Source of the DNA: Actinomycetospora soli
GTDB taxonomy: Bacteria; Actinomycetota; Actinomycetes; Mycobacteriales; Pseudonocardiaceae
Direction: 5' to 3'
Assembly (NCBI RefSeq): GCF_021026295.1
Contig: NZ_JAJNDA010000002.1
Coordinates: 248,001-312,000, forward strand
DNA: 64,000 bases
Shown in pieces: positions 46,040-53,962 of the stretch (positions are counted from its first letter, which is position 1; every line of letters starts with the position of its first letter). The notes under the pieces were generated by a model that was not told the origin of the DNA, did no database searches, and worked only from the letters and a program-made list of their open reading frames with translations. Position numbers and translations under genes: made by a program.

Positions 46040-47559
46040 TGACGGCCACCCCGGGCGCCGCGGAGGAGGCCGGGACCCCGGCACCCGACCGCGCGAGGCT
46101 CGTCGTCGTCGGGAACGGGATGTCCGGGGCACGGGCCCTGGAGGAGATCCTCGCCCGCGGGGGCGGCGAGCGCTTCGAGATCACCGTCTTCGGCGACGAG
46201 CCGCACGGCACCTACAACCGCATCCTGCTCTCCGGGGTGCTCGCGCACGCCGCCGACGCCGCGGACGACGACGAGCTCTTCCTCAATCCGGTCGGCTGGT
46301 ACGCCGAGAACGGCGTCGCACTGCACGCCGGCGTGCGCATCGTGCGGATCGACCGGGCGGCGAAGGTGGTGCTCGGCGACGACGGGTCCGTGACGCCCTA
46401 CGACACGCTCGTGCTCGCCACCGGGTCGCGCTCGTTCTTCCCGCCCATGGAGGGCATGTGGGCGTCGCGCACGGAGCTCACGCGGGGCGTGTTCGGCTTC
46501 CGCTCGCTCGACGACGCGCACGCGATGCTGGCCCACGTCCCGCGCTCCCGGACGGCGGTGGTGATCGGCGGCGGCCTGCTCGGGCTCGAGGCGGCCGCCG
46601 GGCTGCAGGCGCACGGGCTCGCGGTGCACGTCGTGCACCCGACCGAGGTGCTGATGAACCAGCAGCTCGAGGCCGAGGCCGCCGCGGTGCTGCGCGCGAC
46701 GCTCGAGGACCGCGGCCTGCACCTGCACCTCGGGGCGCGGACGACGGAGATCCTCGTGACCGACGGCGCGGTGTCCGGCGTCCGCTTCAGCGACGGGTCC
46801 GACCTCCCGTGCGACATGGTCGTCGTGACCGCAGGCATCCGGCCGAACATCGGGCTGGCGGTGGCCGGCGGCCTCGAGACGCAGCGGGCGATCGTCGTGG
46901 ACGACCGGATGCGGTCGGTCGACGACGAGTCGGTCTTCGTCGTCGGCGAGTGCGCGCAGCACCGTGGCGAGGTCTACGGCGTCGTGGGTCCGCTCTGGGA
47001 GCAGGCCGAGGTGCTCGCCGACGTCGTGACCGGCGCGGACCCCGGCGCGGAGTACCACGGGTCGCGGCTGGCGACGAAGCTCAAGGTGGCCGGGGTCGAG
47101 GTGGCGCAGATGGGCCTGCGGGGTCCGGAGCGGGCGACGGACGAGGTCGTGCGCTACTCCGAGCCCGGCATCCACCAGAGCCTCGTCATCCGGGACGGGG
47201 TGCTCGTCGGCGCCACCCTCGTCGGCGACGTCTCGCGCGCCCCCGCCCTGACCCAGGCATTCGACTCGCGGACGCCCCTGCCGGTCCGGCGGTCCGAGCT
47301 GCTGTTCGCGCCGACCTCGTCCGGCCCCGCCGCCTCGGCGGCCGACCTGCCGGACCGGGCCCGCGTCTGTCACTGCAACCGGGTGTCCAAGGGCGACCTG
47401 GTCGCGAGCGTGGCGGCCGGCGCGGAATCGGTCGCGGCGTGCATGGCGGCGACCCGGGCGGGCACGGGCTGCGGGACCTGTCGGCGCTCGGTGACCGAGG
47501 TCGTCGAGGCCGCGCTGAAGGACGCCGCCGAGCAGCCCGCCCCCACCGGCCGGGGGTGA
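46039..47559 (+). CDS. FAD/NAD(P)-dependent reductase with C-terminal BFD-type 2Fe-2S domain (NirB/NasB-like)
   Basis: This is a 506-residue flavoprotein. FAD fold VVVGNGMSGARALEEIL, then HGTYNRILLSGVLAH, NAD(P) fold VVIGGGLLGLEAAAGL, and the second FAD contact VFVVGECAQHRGEVYG match the front half of nitrite reductase large subunits and nitrate reductase electron-transfer subunits. The C-terminal part has a bacterioferritin-associated-ferredoxin type cluster site (CHCNRVSKGDL ... GTGCGTCRR). It lacks the sirohaem domains of NirB. It most likely passes NAD(P)H electrons to the molybdoenzyme encoded upstream. Confidence 0.85.
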   Translation: MTATPGAAEEAGTPAPDRARLVVVGNGMSGARALEEILARGGGERFEITVFGDEPHGTYNRILLSGVLAHAADAADDDELFLNPVGWYAENGVALHAGVRIVRIDRAAKVVLGDDGSVTPYDTLVLATGSRSFFPPMEGMWASRTELTRGVFGFRSLDDAHAMLAHVPRSRTAVVIGGGLLGLEAAAGLQAHGLAVHVVHPTEVLMNQQLEAEAAAVLRATLEDRGLHLHLGARTTEILVTDGAVSGVRFSDGSDLPCDMVVVTAGIRPNIGLAVAGGLETQRAIVVDDRMRSVDDESVFVVGECAQHRGEVYGVVGPLWEQAEVLADVVTGADPGAEYHGSRLATKLKVAGVEVAQMGLRGPERATDEVVRYSEPGIHQSLVIRDGVLVGATLVGDVSRAPALTQAFDSRTPLPVRRSELLFAPTSSGPAASAADLPDRARVCHCNRVSKGDLVASVAAGAESVAACMAATRAGTGCGTCRRSVTEVVEAALKDAAEQPAPTGRG

Positions 47560-47571
47560 GAGGCTGGCGCC

Positions 47572-48339
47572 GTGAGCGCCGCCGCCGACCACCTGCTGCT
47601 GCAGGCCGGAGCCTTCGCCGACGCGGTCAGCGCGCCGGCCGCGGGCGACGACCTGTCCACACCCGTCCCCACCTGCCCGGACTGGACCGTCCGCGACCTG
47701 GCCCGCCACCTCGGCCAGGTGCACCGCCGCGTGGTCGCGACCATCACGACGGGCGCGGAGCGGATGCTGCCGCGCGACGCCGAGGTCCCCGACGGCGAGC
47801 CGCCGGCCTCCCGGGACGAGGTGGCGACGTGGCTGCTCGAGGGCGCGTCGGCCCTCGTCGGCACGCTGACGGCCGAGGACCCCGAGCGGGAGGTCGGCGG
47901 GTTCGTCGGGCCGGTGACCATCGCCTTCTGGACCCGTCGACAGCTGCACGAGACGTTGGTGCACCGGCTCGACGCCGAGCTCGCCGTCGGGTTCGAGCCC
48001 CTCGCGGACGTGGCTCCGGAGCTGGCCGTCGACGGGATCGCCGAGTGGTACGACCTGCTCACCGCCTACCGGAGCACCTCCCGCCGCGTCCGCGGCGACG
48101 CGTCGATCCACCTGCACGCCACCGACGCGCCGGACGGCGAGTGGCTGATCCGGCGCGGCACGGAGGGCGTCGCGATCACGCGCGAGCACACGAAGGCCGA
48201 CGTGGCCGTGCGCGGCCGCGCCGTCGACCTGCTCGCGGTGATCACCGGGCGCCGGGCCCTCGGGGACGTCGAGGACCTGCAGGTGTTCGGCGACCCGGCC
48301 GCCGCCGAGGACTGGATCCGGGTGTCGGCGCTGGGCTGA
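47572..48339 (+). CDS. maleylpyruvate isomerase family mycothiol-dependent enzyme
   Basis: The 255-residue protein has the DinB/MDMPI fold. CPDWTVRDLARHLGQVHR supplies the first metal His, and QLHETLVHRLDAEL supplies the Glu and second His. A C-terminal MDMPI-C domain contains DGEWLIRRGTEG and VRGRAVDLLAVITGRR. Members use mycothiol, the actinobacterial thiol, for isomerisation or S-transfer. The substrate is unknown. It follows the nitrate-reductase-like operon by 12 nt but is probably functionally separate. Confidence 0.85.
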   Translation: MSAAADHLLLQAGAFADAVSAPAAGDDLSTPVPTCPDWTVRDLARHLGQVHRRVVATITTGAERMLPRDAEVPDGEPPASRDEVATWLLEGASALVGTLTAEDPEREVGGFVGPVTIAFWTRRQLHETLVHRLDAELAVGFEPLADVAPELAVDGIAEWYDLLTAYRSTSRRVRGDASIHLHATDAPDGEWLIRRGTEGVAITREHTKADVAVRGRAVDLLAVITGRRALGDVEDLQVFGDPAAAEDWIRVSALG

Positions 48340-48356
48340 GACGGGCGCTGCGCTGC

Positions 48357-49649
48357 TCATGGTCCGGCTCGGCTGGTGTAGGTGTGTCCGGTCGGGGTGG
48401 TGGTCCGGACGGTGTGCGGATGCGGCCCGAAGCCGTCGTGGAGCAGTTCGGTGACCCACCCGGGCAGTTCTTTGAGGTGGTTGCCGCGCACGCAGTTCCC
48501 GCGCCCGTTGCCCAGGCTGGTCGGGCCACCGGCCTTCGAGCCCTTGATGTGGTCGGTATGCCGGATCGGCGCCCCGCAGAACGGGTCGCGGCACATGCCG
48601 TGGTCGCGCAGGGCGATCAGGGTGGCGAGGAATCCGTCGAAGTAGCGGCGGCGGGGGTCGCCGCCGACCAGGCCACCGTGGGCGGGGTGGGCGAACAGCC
48701 GCCGCCACCACCGGTGCCCGCCGGTGTGGCGCAGCAGGTCGGTGACGATCCCCGCCGGCAAGGGTCCGTGCCCGACGAGTTCGCCGGGGCTGGCGCTGTC
48801 GGGGTCGGTGATCGCGTCGAGCGGGAGGACGATGCCGACCTCGACGTTGACGTCCTCGGCCAACACTTGTCCGGTGAGTCGTTCGACGAGGGTGTCGGCG
48901 ATGATCTGGTCGCGGGTGCGGTCGTCGGTGTCCCCGGTCGCGATGAGGCTGTCGGCGTATTTCCGGAGGGCGGCGAGGCAGGCCACACCCTGCTCCACCG
49001 GCAGCAGCCCCGACAGCACGCTCATGGTGTCCGGGGCGGGGCGCAGCGTCACCCGCCGGTCCTGGCGGGCCTTGCGGGCGCGGTCGGTGAAGCCTTGCGG
49101 GTCGGCCTGGTAGGCGAGTTTCTTCACCGCCGCCTCCGCCTGTTTACGGCCCATGCCCTCGAGGCCGAGTTCGGCGATCTCCTTGTCCACCAACGCCCGC
49201 AGCTCCGGGTCCAGGTGCGAGGTCACGGACACGACGTGTTCGGCGAGCTGCTCCGAGATGCGCCCGACCACCAGCAGCGCCCGCGTGCACGGCAGATCCG
49301 TGGCGAGTGCACGCGCGACGCGGAGGCGACGGTCGCCGATGTGGGGGGAGACGTGCGCGGCCAGCGCGATCTGGTCGGCGATCCCCCGGCCGAGCTTCTC
49401 CGGATCCAACCGACCCTCGGCGACGAGTTCGATCTGGGCTTCGACCTGAGCGCGACCGAACGCGACGATCGCGGTGTGCTGCGCCGCCGCCAGCGCCGCC
49501 CGGGCTCGTTCCAGGACGGCGATGCGGTCGATGCACGCCGCGCCGCCGTCGGACAGCGGGTCGGTGGGTAGCTCGGCGAGTTCGGCGAGGCGGGCGAGCA
49601 ACGCGGTCAGCTCCACACTGACCGGGTCCACCACCTCGTTCGAACTCAT
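48357..49649 (-). CDS. DUF222 / HNH endonuclease protein (13E12 repeat family)
   Basis: This 430-residue protein has the DUF222 helical domain (LERARAALAAAQHTAIVAFGRAQ ... DRRLRVARALATDLP) and a C-terminal HNH nuclease motif: CRDPFCGAPIRHTDHIKGSKAGG followed by NCVRGNHLKEL. The family is the multicopy 13E12/REP-associated group of actinobacteria. Its ATG lies inside a near-consensus LexA box and 6 nt after a TAGCTT -10 box, so it should be SOS-induced and leaderless. Biological role is unproven; a DNA-damage-linked or selfish nuclease is likely. Confidence 0.87.
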   Translation of the reverse strand: MSSNEVVDPVSVELTALLARLAELAELPTDPLSDGGAACIDRIAVLERARAALAAAQHTAIVAFGRAQVEAQIELVAEGRLDPEKLGRGIADQIALAAHVSPHIGDRRLRVARALATDLPCTRALLVVGRISEQLAEHVVSVTSHLDPELRALVDKEIAELGLEGMGRKQAEAAVKKLAYQADPQGFTDRARKARQDRRVTLRPAPDTMSVLSGLLPVEQGVACLAALRKYADSLIATGDTDDRTRDQIIADTLVERLTGQVLAEDVNVEVGIVLPLDAITDPDSASPGELVGHGPLPAGIVTDLLRHTGGHRWWRRLFAHPAHGGLVGGDPRRRYFDGFLATLIALRDHGMCRDPFCGAPIRHTDHIKGSKAGGPTSLGNGRGNCVRGNHLKELPGWVTELLHDGFGPHPHTVRTTTPTGHTYTSRAGP

Positions 49650-49661
49650 GTTCGCAAGCTA
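49640..49661 (-). promoter_or_regulatory. LexA (SOS) box and leaderless -10 at the DUF222-HNH start
   Basis: TCGAACTCATGTTCGC (plus strand, 49640-49655) matches the actinobacterial LexA consensus TCGAAC-N4-GTTCGA at 11 of 12 specified positions. The ATG start (49649-49647) lies in its spacer. On the minus strand TAGCTT (49661-49656) ends 6 nt before that ATG. LexA bound here would cover the transcription start. Confidence 0.75.
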
Positions 49662-49695
49662 GCAGCCACCCCCGACAATCACGCTCCGGTCGAGG

Positions 49696-50745
49696 TCAGA
49701 GGGTCAGGCCCACCACCACGGCTGCGGCGCCCAGGCAGGCGGCGCCCACACCGAGGTAGAGCGAACGACCCACCCCGTCCGCCCGGAACATCGCGAAGGC
49801 CCCGACGCCGAGCGCGACCACCCCGCACAGCGCGCCGATGAGGCTGAACAGCGGCGTGCTGCCCAGCGTCTCGCTCGGCATCACCCGCGGCAGCAGCCCG
49901 GACCAGGGTGCGAGCCCCAGCAGGACGCCGACCGCGCCGACGATCGTGCCCACGAGACCGACGCGGCTCTCCGACCGCTGTTCCCAGGGCAGAGGCCGGC
50001 GGGCCGCGGCCGGCGTGCGACCACGCGCGGGGCCGACGCCGGTCGACCCGTAGGTCCCCGCACCGAAGGCGCCCGGACGCACCGCGGGCGCCCGGTGCGG
50101 ACGCACCGCGAGCGGCTGGAGGGCCGGCGCGGCCGACTCGTCCGTCGCGCGCCGCTGACGGGGCAGCGCGGCCGCGCGGTCGTCCGCCCGCCGAGTGCGG
50201 TCGAGGTCGGTCCGCCGCACGGGGAGCGTCACCGGCTCGTCCTCCGGCCCCACCGTCGGCAGCGACCCCGACGGGTGTGGCGACCCACTGCCGTCCAGTG
50301 CCCGCCGTGGGCCACCGCTGACATCCGCCGACCCCACCGCCGGCAGCGTCCCCGACGAGTGTGGCGACCCACTGCCGTCCAGTGCCCGCCGTGGGCCACC
50401 GCTGACATCCGCCGACCCCACCGCCGGCAGCGACTCCGACGGGTGTGGCGACCGCGCGTCGTCCGCCGACCCGCCCTGCACCGGGATCGCCCCGGAGGGC
50501 GCACCCGTCGTCGGGAAGGGCGGGGGCAGGCGACGGAAGCCGGAGGGCGGGGAGTCGAGGGACCCGCGCTGCTGCATCGGGACGTCGGCGAACTCGGTGG
50601 ACGGCGCCTCGGGGGCGCGGTGGCGGCCGCCCTCCCGGCGCGGCGGCGTGTAGTCGGCGGGCCCCGCCGTCCCACCGGCCTCGCGACCGAAGCCGCGTCC
50701 CCCGGTGGCCCGGTGCCGGGCCTGCTGCGACTCCTGCGCGTGCAT
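49696..50745 (-). CDS. membrane protein with long low-complexity N-terminus and 28-residue tandem repeats
   Basis: ATG 50745 is preceded by GGGGGAG at 9 nt; a GTG 9 nt upstream is equally possible. The 349-residue product has about 235 polar, Pro/Gly/Ser/Arg-rich residues followed by three helices at the C-terminus (VGLVGTIVGAVGVLLGLAP, PLFSLIGALCGVVALGVGAFAMF, LYLGVGAACLGAAAVVVGLTL). Within the disordered part two nearly identical 28-residue units (core SPHSSGTLPAVGSADVSGG) are arranged in tandem. No family is recognised. It resembles the variable cytoplasmic tails of actinobacterial membrane proteins; function is unknown. Confidence 0.65.
   Translation of the reverse strand: MHAQESQQARHRATGGRGFGREAGGTAGPADYTPPRREGGRHRAPEAPSTEFADVPMQQRGSLDSPPSGFRRLPPPFPTTGAPSGAIPVQGGSADDARSPHPSESLPAVGSADVSGGPRRALDGSGSPHSSGTLPAVGSADVSGGPRRALDGSGSPHPSGSLPTVGPEDEPVTLPVRRTDLDRTRRADDRAAALPRQRRATDESAAPALQPLAVRPHRAPAVRPGAFGAGTYGSTGVGPARGRTPAAARRPLPWEQRSESRVGLVGTIVGAVGVLLGLAPWSGLLPRVMPSETLGSTPLFSLIGALCGVVALGVGAFAMFRADGVGRSLYLGVGAACLGAAAVVVGLTL
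50248..50453. repeat. 84-bp tandem repeat inside the membrane-protein gene
   Basis: Two full 84-bp units (50275-50358 and 50359-50442) differ at only about three positions near their ends. A partial unit precedes (50248-50274) and a short one follows. Because 84 is a multiple of three, copy-number change keeps the reading frame. Confidence 0.85.
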
Positions 50746-50906
50746 GTCGACCACTCCCCCGAACAGACGTACACGCGCCGCCACGTGCGCGGTCCCGGTC
50801 ACTCTGTCCCCACCAGCACCCGAAGCGTTACCGCTGCCACCCGCCCGGCCCAGCAGGTGTGCCGGACCGGGGGACCCGCGAGCGGAAACGCCGACGACAC
50901 CCTCCG

Positions 50907-50918
50907 TAAACTGGCACC
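50907..50918 (+). promoter_or_regulatory. leaderless -10 box for valS
   Basis: TAAACT (50907-50912) is followed by 6 nt and the ATG at 50919, with no ribosome-binding site. No T-box leader structure is seen in the 173-bp gap. Confidence 0.6.
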
Positions 50919-53489
50919 ATGACGCAGTCCCCCCGGGTTCCCGAGAAGCCGACGCTCGACGGTCTCGAGGACACCTGGGCCGCCGTATGGGAGGAACAGG
51001 GCACCTACGCGTTCGACCGGACAGCCCAGCGCGCCGACGTCTTCTCGGTCGACACGCCGCCGCCCACGGTCTCCGGGTCCCTGCACGTCGGGCACGTCTT
51101 CAGCTACACGCACACCGACGTCGTGGCGCGCTTCCAGCGCATGCGCGGCAAGCAGGTCTTCTACCCCATGGGGTGGGACGACAACGGCCTGCCGACCGAG
51201 CGCCGCGTCCAGAACTACTACGGCGTCCGGTGCGAGCCGAGCCTGCCCTACGACCCGGACTTCACCCCGCCGGAGAAGCCCGGCAAGCAGCAGCTCGCGA
51301 TCTCGCGGCGCAACTTCGTCGAGCTGTGCGAGACGCTGACCGCCGAGGACGAGAAGGCGTTCGAGGCGCTGTGGCGGCGCAACGGCCTCTCGGTCGACTG
51401 GTCGCACACCTACCAGACGATCGACGCCCGCGCCCGGGCCATCAGCCAGCGCGCCTTCCTGCGCAACCTGTCCCGCGGCGAGGCCTACGTCTCGATGGCG
51501 CCGACGCTGTGGGACGTCACGTTCCGCACCGCGGTCGCGCAGGCCGAGCTCGAGGACCGCGAGCACACCGGCGCGTGGCACCGGATCGCCTACCACGGGC
51601 CCGAGAACGACGTCTTCATCGAGACGACCCGCCCCGAGCTGATCCCCGCCTGCGTCGCGCTGATCGCCCACCCCGACGACGAGCGCTACCAGCCGCTGTT
51701 CGGCACCACGGTGCGCTCGCCGCTGTTCGACGTCGAGGTCCCGGTCCTCGCGCACCCGGCCGCCGAGATGGACCGCGGCGCCGGCATCGCGATGTGCTGC
51801 ACCTTCGGCGACCTCACCGACGTCCAGTGGTGGCGCGAGCTCGACCTGCCCAACCGCACCGTCATCACGCGCGACGGCCGGCTGCTGCGCGAGATCCCGG
51901 AGTGGATCACCTCGGAGCAGGGCCGTCAGCGCTACGAGGAGATCGCCGGCGCCACCGTCTTCACCGCCAAGGAGAAGATCGTGACGATGCTCGCCGGGAC
52001 GGGCGAGCTGGAGGGCGACGTCCGGCCGGTCACGCGGCCGGTGAAGTTCTTCGAGAAGGGCGACAAGCCGCTCGAGATCGTCTCCTCACGGCAGTGGTAC
52101 CTGCGCAACGGCGGTCGCGACGCCGAGCTGCGCCAGGCCATGCTGGGCCGCGGCGACGAGCTCGTCTGGCACCCCGACTACATGCGCCACCGCTACGCGG
52201 ACTGGGTGCGCGGGCTCAACGGGGACTGGCTGGTGAGCCGCCAGCGGTTCTTCGGCGTGCCGATCCCGGTCTGGTACGCGCTCGACGCCGACGGCGAGGT
52301 CCTGCCGGAGCAGGTCCTCACCCCGGCCGACGACGTGCTGCCGATCGACCCGACCACCGACGTCCCGCCCGGCTACACCGCCGACCAGCGCGACGTCCCC
52401 GGCGGCTTCACCGGCGACCCGGACGTCCTCGACACCTGGGCGACCTCGTCGCTGACCCCGCAGATCGCGGGCGGCTGGACCGTCGACGACGACCTCTTCG
52501 GGCGCGTCTTCCCCATGGACCTGCGCCCGCAGGGCCACGACATCATCCGCACCTGGCTGTTCTCGACGGTGGTCCGCAGCTCGCTGGAGTTCGGGGAGCT
52601 GCCGTGGGCGCACGCCGCGCTCTCGGGCTGGATCCTCGACCCGGACCGCAAGAAGATGTCGAAGTCCAAGGGCAACGTCGTCACGCCGATGGGTCTGCTC
52701 GAGGAGTTCGGCTCGGACGCGGTCCGCTACTGGGCGGCCGGCGGACGGCCGGGCGTCGACACCGCGTTCGACCGCGGCCAGATGAAGGTCGGCCGCCGCC
52801 TCGCGATGAAGCTGCTCAACGCCTCGAAGTTCATCCTCGGGGTGGGCGTCGGGGCGGGTGAGCCCGACGTCGCCGCCGTGACCGCCCCGATCGACCGGGC
52901 GCTGCTCGCACGGCTCGCCACGGTCGTGGCCCGGGCCACCGACGCCCTCGAGCGGTTCGACTACGCGGTCGCCCTCGAGGTCACCGAGCAGTTCTTCTGG
53001 TTCTTCTGCGACGACTACCTCGAGCTGGTCAAGGCCCGGGCCTACGGCGAGTTCGACGACGCCGGACGGGACTCGGCGCGGGCCGCGCTCGCGGTGGCGC
53101 TCCGGGTGCTGCAGCGGCTGTTCGCGCCGGTGCTGCCGTTCGTCGCCGAGGAGGTCTGGTCGTGGTGGCAGGAGGGCTCGGTCCACCGGGCCGTCTGGCC
53201 GACCACCGCGGAGCTGCCGGCGACCGAGGGCGTCGACGAGGCCGTGCTGGACGTGGCGTCCGAGGTCATCTCCGGCATCCGGAAGGGCAAGTCGGACCAG
53301 AAGCTCTCGATCCGCACCGAGGTCGAGTCGCTGTCGGTGTCCGGACCGGAGCAGCAGCTCGACGCCCTGCGCGTCGTGCTGGGCGACGTGCAGGCGGCCG
53401 GGCGCGTCCGGGACGTCGAGCTGGTGCCGTCCGCGGACGGCGAGCTGGTGACCCGCGTGGGCGGGCCCGTGGAGGCGGTGCAGGCCTAG
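50919..53489 (+). CDS. valS: valyl-tRNA synthetase, archaeal/rickettsial-like type
   Basis: The 856-residue class Ia synthetase has HVGH (residues 56-59) and KMSKSKGNVV near residue 579, an editing domain containing GPENDVFIETTRPELIPACVA and FGDLTDVQWW, and a C-terminal anticodon-binding domain. The stretch GWDDNGLPTERRVQNYYGV and the sequence after KMSKS, LEEFGSDAVRYWAAGGRPG, resemble archaeal and rickettsial ValRS rather than the usual bacterial form. A C-terminal coiled-coil arm, standard in bacterial ValRS, is absent. It charges tRNA-Val. Whether it is the sole or a second valS cannot be seen from this window. Confidence 0.92.
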   Translation: MTQSPRVPEKPTLDGLEDTWAAVWEEQGTYAFDRTAQRADVFSVDTPPPTVSGSLHVGHVFSYTHTDVVARFQRMRGKQVFYPMGWDDNGLPTERRVQNYYGVRCEPSLPYDPDFTPPEKPGKQQLAISRRNFVELCETLTAEDEKAFEALWRRNGLSVDWSHTYQTIDARARAISQRAFLRNLSRGEAYVSMAPTLWDVTFRTAVAQAELEDREHTGAWHRIAYHGPENDVFIETTRPELIPACVALIAHPDDERYQPLFGTTVRSPLFDVEVPVLAHPAAEMDRGAGIAMCCTFGDLTDVQWWRELDLPNRTVITRDGRLLREIPEWITSEQGRQRYEEIAGATVFTAKEKIVTMLAGTGELEGDVRPVTRPVKFFEKGDKPLEIVSSRQWYLRNGGRDAELRQAMLGRGDELVWHPDYMRHRYADWVRGLNGDWLVSRQRFFGVPIPVWYALDADGEVLPEQVLTPADDVLPIDPTTDVPPGYTADQRDVPGGFTGDPDVLDTWATSSLTPQIAGGWTVDDDLFGRVFPMDLRPQGHDIIRTWLFSTVVRSSLEFGELPWAHAALSGWILDPDRKKMSKSKGNVVTPMGLLEEFGSDAVRYWAAGGRPGVDTAFDRGQMKVGRRLAMKLLNASKFILGVGVGAGEPDVAAVTAPIDRALLARLATVVARATDALERFDYAVALEVTEQFFWFFCDDYLELVKARAYGEFDDAGRDSARAALAVALRVLQRLFAPVLPFVAEEVWSWWQEGSVHRAVWPTTAELPATEGVDEAVLDVASEVISGIRKGKSDQKLSIRTEVESLSVSGPEQQLDALRVVLGDVQAAGRVRDVELVPSADGELVTRVGGPVEAVQA

Positions 53490-53495
53490 AGCGTC

Positions 53496-53523
53496 CTCCG
53501 GGCCCCGGCGACGGGGCCCGGAG
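53496..53523. terminator. terminator between valS and the HesB-like gene
   Basis: CTCCGGGCCCCG (53496-53507) and CGGGGCCCGGAG (53512-53523) are perfect 12-bp complements around a GCGA loop. It starts 6 nt after the valS stop and 14 nt from the convergent gene's stop, so it can serve both. Confidence 0.85.
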
Positions 53524-53537
53524 CTGCTCGGACCTGC

Positions 53538-53858
53538 TCAGCCCTGCAGCTCGGACTGCGGCGTGATCGCGAAGCGGTACTCGTCGCCGGAGCCGTCGGA
53601 CTCGTTCTCGGGGATGCGCTCGACGTCGAGGACCTTGTCGTCCAGCGCGGAGGCAGCCATCGGCTCGAGGAAGATGACGGCGCCGCCGCCCTCGAGCACG
53701 GTGTCGTCCGCCGCCGGGTTCGGCGCGACGGAGAGCTCCAGACCCTCCTCCGCCATGTTCGGCGTGGCGGCGATCCGGAGACCGGATCCCTCGGGCATCT
53801 CGTTGGTCTCGAGGATGTTGGAGATCGCCTCGGCCGCCGTCTCCGTCAGTGCCAGCAT
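53538..53858 (-). CDS. HesB/IscA-like protein without cysteines
   Basis: The 106-residue protein has the HesB fold pattern: MLALTETAAEAISNILE, then GLRIAA and GLELSVAPNPAADD, a central strand AVIFLEP, and a final segment YRFAITPQ. True A-type carriers bind Fe-S clusters with three cysteines; this protein contains none. It therefore cannot act as a classical carrier and may be structural or regulatory. The gene stands alone, convergent with valS and divergent from the winged-helix gene. Confidence 0.75.
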   Translation of the reverse strand: MLALTETAAEAISNILETNEMPEGSGLRIAATPNMAEEGLELSVAPNPAADDTVLEGGGAVIFLEPMAASALDDKVLDVERIPENESDGSGDEYRFAITPQSELQG

Positions 53859-53962
53859 GCCCCGTTACCATACGGATCACGGAAAGGTCACGCACGTCAT
53901 CGCGCGCGCCATCACACGGGTTGGTCCACCCGCCCGGCGCTTGGTCACGGAGGAGAGCGGCC

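Noticed and set aside
50746-50918. T-box leader for valS
   Set aside because: The gap is short, lacks a T-box sequence and antiterminator, and a -10 box lies 6 nt from the start codon.
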